From assembly GCF_004402695.1 (NCBI RefSeq), contig NZ_SOFL01000039.1, positions 1-33,845 on the forward strand: a DNA stretch of 33,845 bases, in the 5' to 3' direction. This stretch comes from Cryobacterium adonitolivorans. Lineage in GTDB: Bacteria > Actinomycetota > Actinomycetes > Actinomycetales > Microbacteriaceae. Shown here piece by piece: positions 32,598 to 33,845 of the stretch; the first letter of the stretch is position 1, and each line of letters begins with the position of its first letter. The notes below the pieces were generated by a model that saw only the letters and a program-made list of their open reading frames with translations, had not been told where the DNA came from and did no database searches. The position numbers and the translations under genes were made by a program.

Positions 32598-32714
32598 GGT
32601 GTCTTCCCAGCTCTGGCGGGCCGATCGAGACAGGTCGGACACGCGGCCCACCCTGACATGCCTGGCCCGTGACCGAACCAGACTAAACCCGGTTGCCGCC
32701 GCCTGATAGCCCCG

Positions 32715-33407
32715 CTACCAACCGATCTCGACGCCGGGCACCGAGGTGACCTCGATGTCGAAGCCGGGGTACAGTTCCGGGCGGATGGAGTCCTCCAACA
32801 GTTCCAGTTCCGCCTGGTCCAGCACGATCGAATCGTCCTGGTCACCGGAGTCCGGGTAGAGCTGGACCTCGAAGGTGACTGTGAAGACATTCGCGCCGGC
32901 GCTCATGCCCTGTTTGCCCACTGCCTTCTGCACCAACGCGACAGTTCGGCTGAGCTGGGGTTCCATATCGAGCTCGGTGAAGCCCACGTTCTCGTGCAGC
33001 TCGTACGGGTCGCCGACGGCGTCAAGGATGGCGAGAGCCTCCGGCGGCGCCTCCGCCTTGAAGCTCATGCCGAAGCCAGAGTCGGTGATGAAGCCGTAGG
33101 CGTAGTCGTCCGGGAAGGCGTCTCTCACCTCGGAAATGGCAATGTTCTGAGGTGTCTGGCGGTCGGATAGTTCCCTCGCCTGCTCCTCGCTGAACGAGTC
33201 CCAATCCACGGGTGCGCGGGTGGGCTCGGGGACCGGCGAAGCGGAGATCACCGGCGTGGCCGGTTCGCTCGGCGTCGAGGCCCGAACTGATTCAGCCCCG
33301 ACGGTGGCCAGCAGCGGTGGCACGACAAACGCGGCGCCCACGCCCGCGGCCAGGGTGATAGCCCCGGCCACAATCACCAGTGTCCGCACAGTGCTTCTGC
33401 CAGGCAT
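32715..33407 (-). CDS. Unknown membrane-anchored or secreted protein
   Basis: I do not recognise this 230-residue protein. Residues 8-33 are one hydrophobic helix (VRTLVIVAGAITLAAGVGAAFVV) after a short basic start, fitting a signal anchor or uncleaved signal peptide; no lipobox is seen. A Pro/Ser/Thr/Glu linker (about 40-66) leads to an acidic C-terminal domain with no cysteines, containing TPQNIAISEVRDAF and EVQLYPDSGDQDDS. This looks like an extracytoplasmic domain on a stalk. The ATG at 33407 has TAACCT (33432-33437, minus strand) as a possible -10. It lies between the cupin and the second HNH gene; codon use resembles its neighbours. Confidence 0.7.
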   Translation of the reverse strand: MPGRSTVRTLVIVAGAITLAAGVGAAFVVPPLLATVGAESVRASTPSEPATPVISASPVPEPTRAPVDWDSFSEEQARELSDRQTPQNIAISEVRDAFPDDYAYGFITDSGFGMSFKAEAPPEALAILDAVGDPYELHENVGFTELDMEPQLSRTVALVQKAVGKQGMSAGANVFTVTFEVQLYPDSGDQDDSIVLDQAELELLEDSIRPELYPGFDIEVTSVPGVEIGW

Positions 33408-33464
33408 CCGAGCCCCCGTTCTCTGCTGGCGAGGTTAGTGCAGCGCAACGGGATCCGCTGTCCC

Positions 33465-33506
33465 CTTTAGGCCTGCCGCTTTAGGCCTGCCGCTTTATGC
33501 CTGCCG
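33465..33506. repeat. 14-bp tandem repeat x3
   Basis: CTTTAGGCCTGCCG is present at 33465-33478 and 33479-33492, and with one change (CTTTATGCCTGCCG) at 33493-33506. It fills the gap between the HNH stop and the unknown-protein gene and merges into a perfect palindrome. Confidence 0.88.
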
Positions 33507-33514
33507 CGGCAGGC
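33499..33514. terminator. 16-bp perfect palindrome at the repeat end (possible terminator)
   Basis: GCCTGCCGCGGCAGGC is fully self-complementary. The arm CGGCAGGC can also pair with the identical GCCTGCCG of either upstream repeat unit, giving stems with a 14- or 28-nt loop. It could end HNH-gene transcripts coming from the right. No T-run is present. Confidence 0.45.
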
Positions 33515-33552
33515 AGGTGTCCTGAGCCCGAACGACGCCCGCACGGTAGGGC

Positions 33553-33845
33553 TCAGAATGGTGGATCTTCCGGTAGGTCGCTCGTCCGAGGTCCAGCTTG
33601 TGGTGTGGCTGGTAGTGGGGCGGGGTCAGGCGTCGGAGCCAGTGTGGGTGGTGGTCCGAGGGTGGTTTCGGGGTAGGTGCGGTGGGTTTGGCCGGCCGGT
33701 GACGTCCAGGCGAGCACCCCGCCCGGCTCCTGCACCACGTCCCACAGTGTTTGGTGTTTGAGGCGGTGGTGGGAGGCGCAGAGGTGGGCCAGGTTGTCGT
33801 GATCGGTGGGTCCGTCGTGCTCCCATGCGGTGGTGTGGTCGATGT
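33553..33845 (-). CDS. DUF222/HNH endonuclease domain protein, C-terminal part (5' end outside window)
   Basis: On the minus strand the frame enters at the window edge with the HNH core IDHTTAWEHDGPTDHDNLAHL and CASHHRLKH, the same module as in the gene at base 1. The upstream zinc cysteines and any DUF222 region lie outside the window. The tail is again Pro-rich and ends in LPEDPPF. This copy points inward, so the two HNH genes are in inverted orientation about 33 kb apart. Their DNA is related but clearly diverged in the core. Confidence 0.87.
   Translation of the reverse strand, partial: IDHTTAWEHDGPTDHDNLAHLCASHHRLKHQTLWDVVQEPGGVLAWTSPAGQTHRTYPETTLGPPPTLAPTPDPAPLPATPQAGPRTSDLPEDPPF

Noticed and set aside
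33465..33506. Possible CRISPR remnant
   Set aside because: Units are 14 bp in direct tandem without spacers, and no cas gene is present. The other short tandem arrays fail for the same reason.

Overview
The window is GC-rich, densely packed chromosomal DNA from an actinobacterium. The best guess is a Microbacteriaceae member such as Cryobacterium or a relative. The grounds are the DUF222/HNH (13E12-type) genes at both edges, an HspR-type HAIR operator in front of clpB, a deazaflavin (F420)-type nitroreductase-fold protein, a DUF1206 membrane protein, GTG starts, 4-nt ATGA/GTGA gene overlaps and actinobacterial TANNNT -10 boxes placed directly in front of start codons. No tRNA, rRNA, CRISPR array, insertion sequence, prophage or plasmid gene was seen. 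Species-level naming would be a guess.

Layout. 1-594: 3' part of a DUF222/HNH gene. 676-3338: a UspA protein and a two-gene NatAB-like ABC exporter. 3451-6224: threonine aldolase and acyl-CoA synthetase, overlapping by 4 nt. 6356-8634: a nitroreductase converging on a zinc alcohol dehydrogenase across a strong bidirectional terminator, with an F420-type reductase upstream of the dehydrogenase. 8846-11337: a PatB/MalY-type C-S lyase coupled to a MetY-type sulfhydrylase (sulfur amino acid metabolism). 11330-15233: an orphan membrane histidine kinase downstream of a ClpB that lacks the N-terminal domain. 15337-17722: a two-domain VOC dioxygenase-like protein and an NtaA/DszA-type flavin monooxygenase.

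18029-24010 is the clearest pathway island: aldehyde dehydrogenase, copper amine oxidase with a His-rich tail, tandem UspA protein and APC permease. Together they read as an amine import and oxidation operon: amine in, amine to aldehyde plus H2O2 and NH3, aldehyde to acid. The 306-nt divergent gap in front of it carries two related palindromes that look like an operator pair. 24142-27266: GT87-like membrane glycosyltransferase, histidine phosphatase and an RsmC-like methyltransferase. 27394-31609: a large SWIM-SNF2 helicase with a DUF1206 membrane protein. 31720-33407: glutathione peroxidase, a cupin and an unknown membrane-anchored protein. 33553-33845: the 3' part of a second DUF222/HNH gene, in the opposite orientation to the first.

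Most of the gene content is ordinary actinobacterial metabolism, and I found no convincing wholly new system. The most interesting signals are in the non-coding and compositional layer: a recurring NANNNT-N6-start arrangement suggesting leaderless transcripts, extreme depletion of CTAG with the survivors at promoters and shared stop codons, 12-15 bp minisatellites at gene ends, a CGGATGC bias, an operator palindrome on the VOC promoter, and the paired palindromes upstream of the amine operon. All counts were made by eye.
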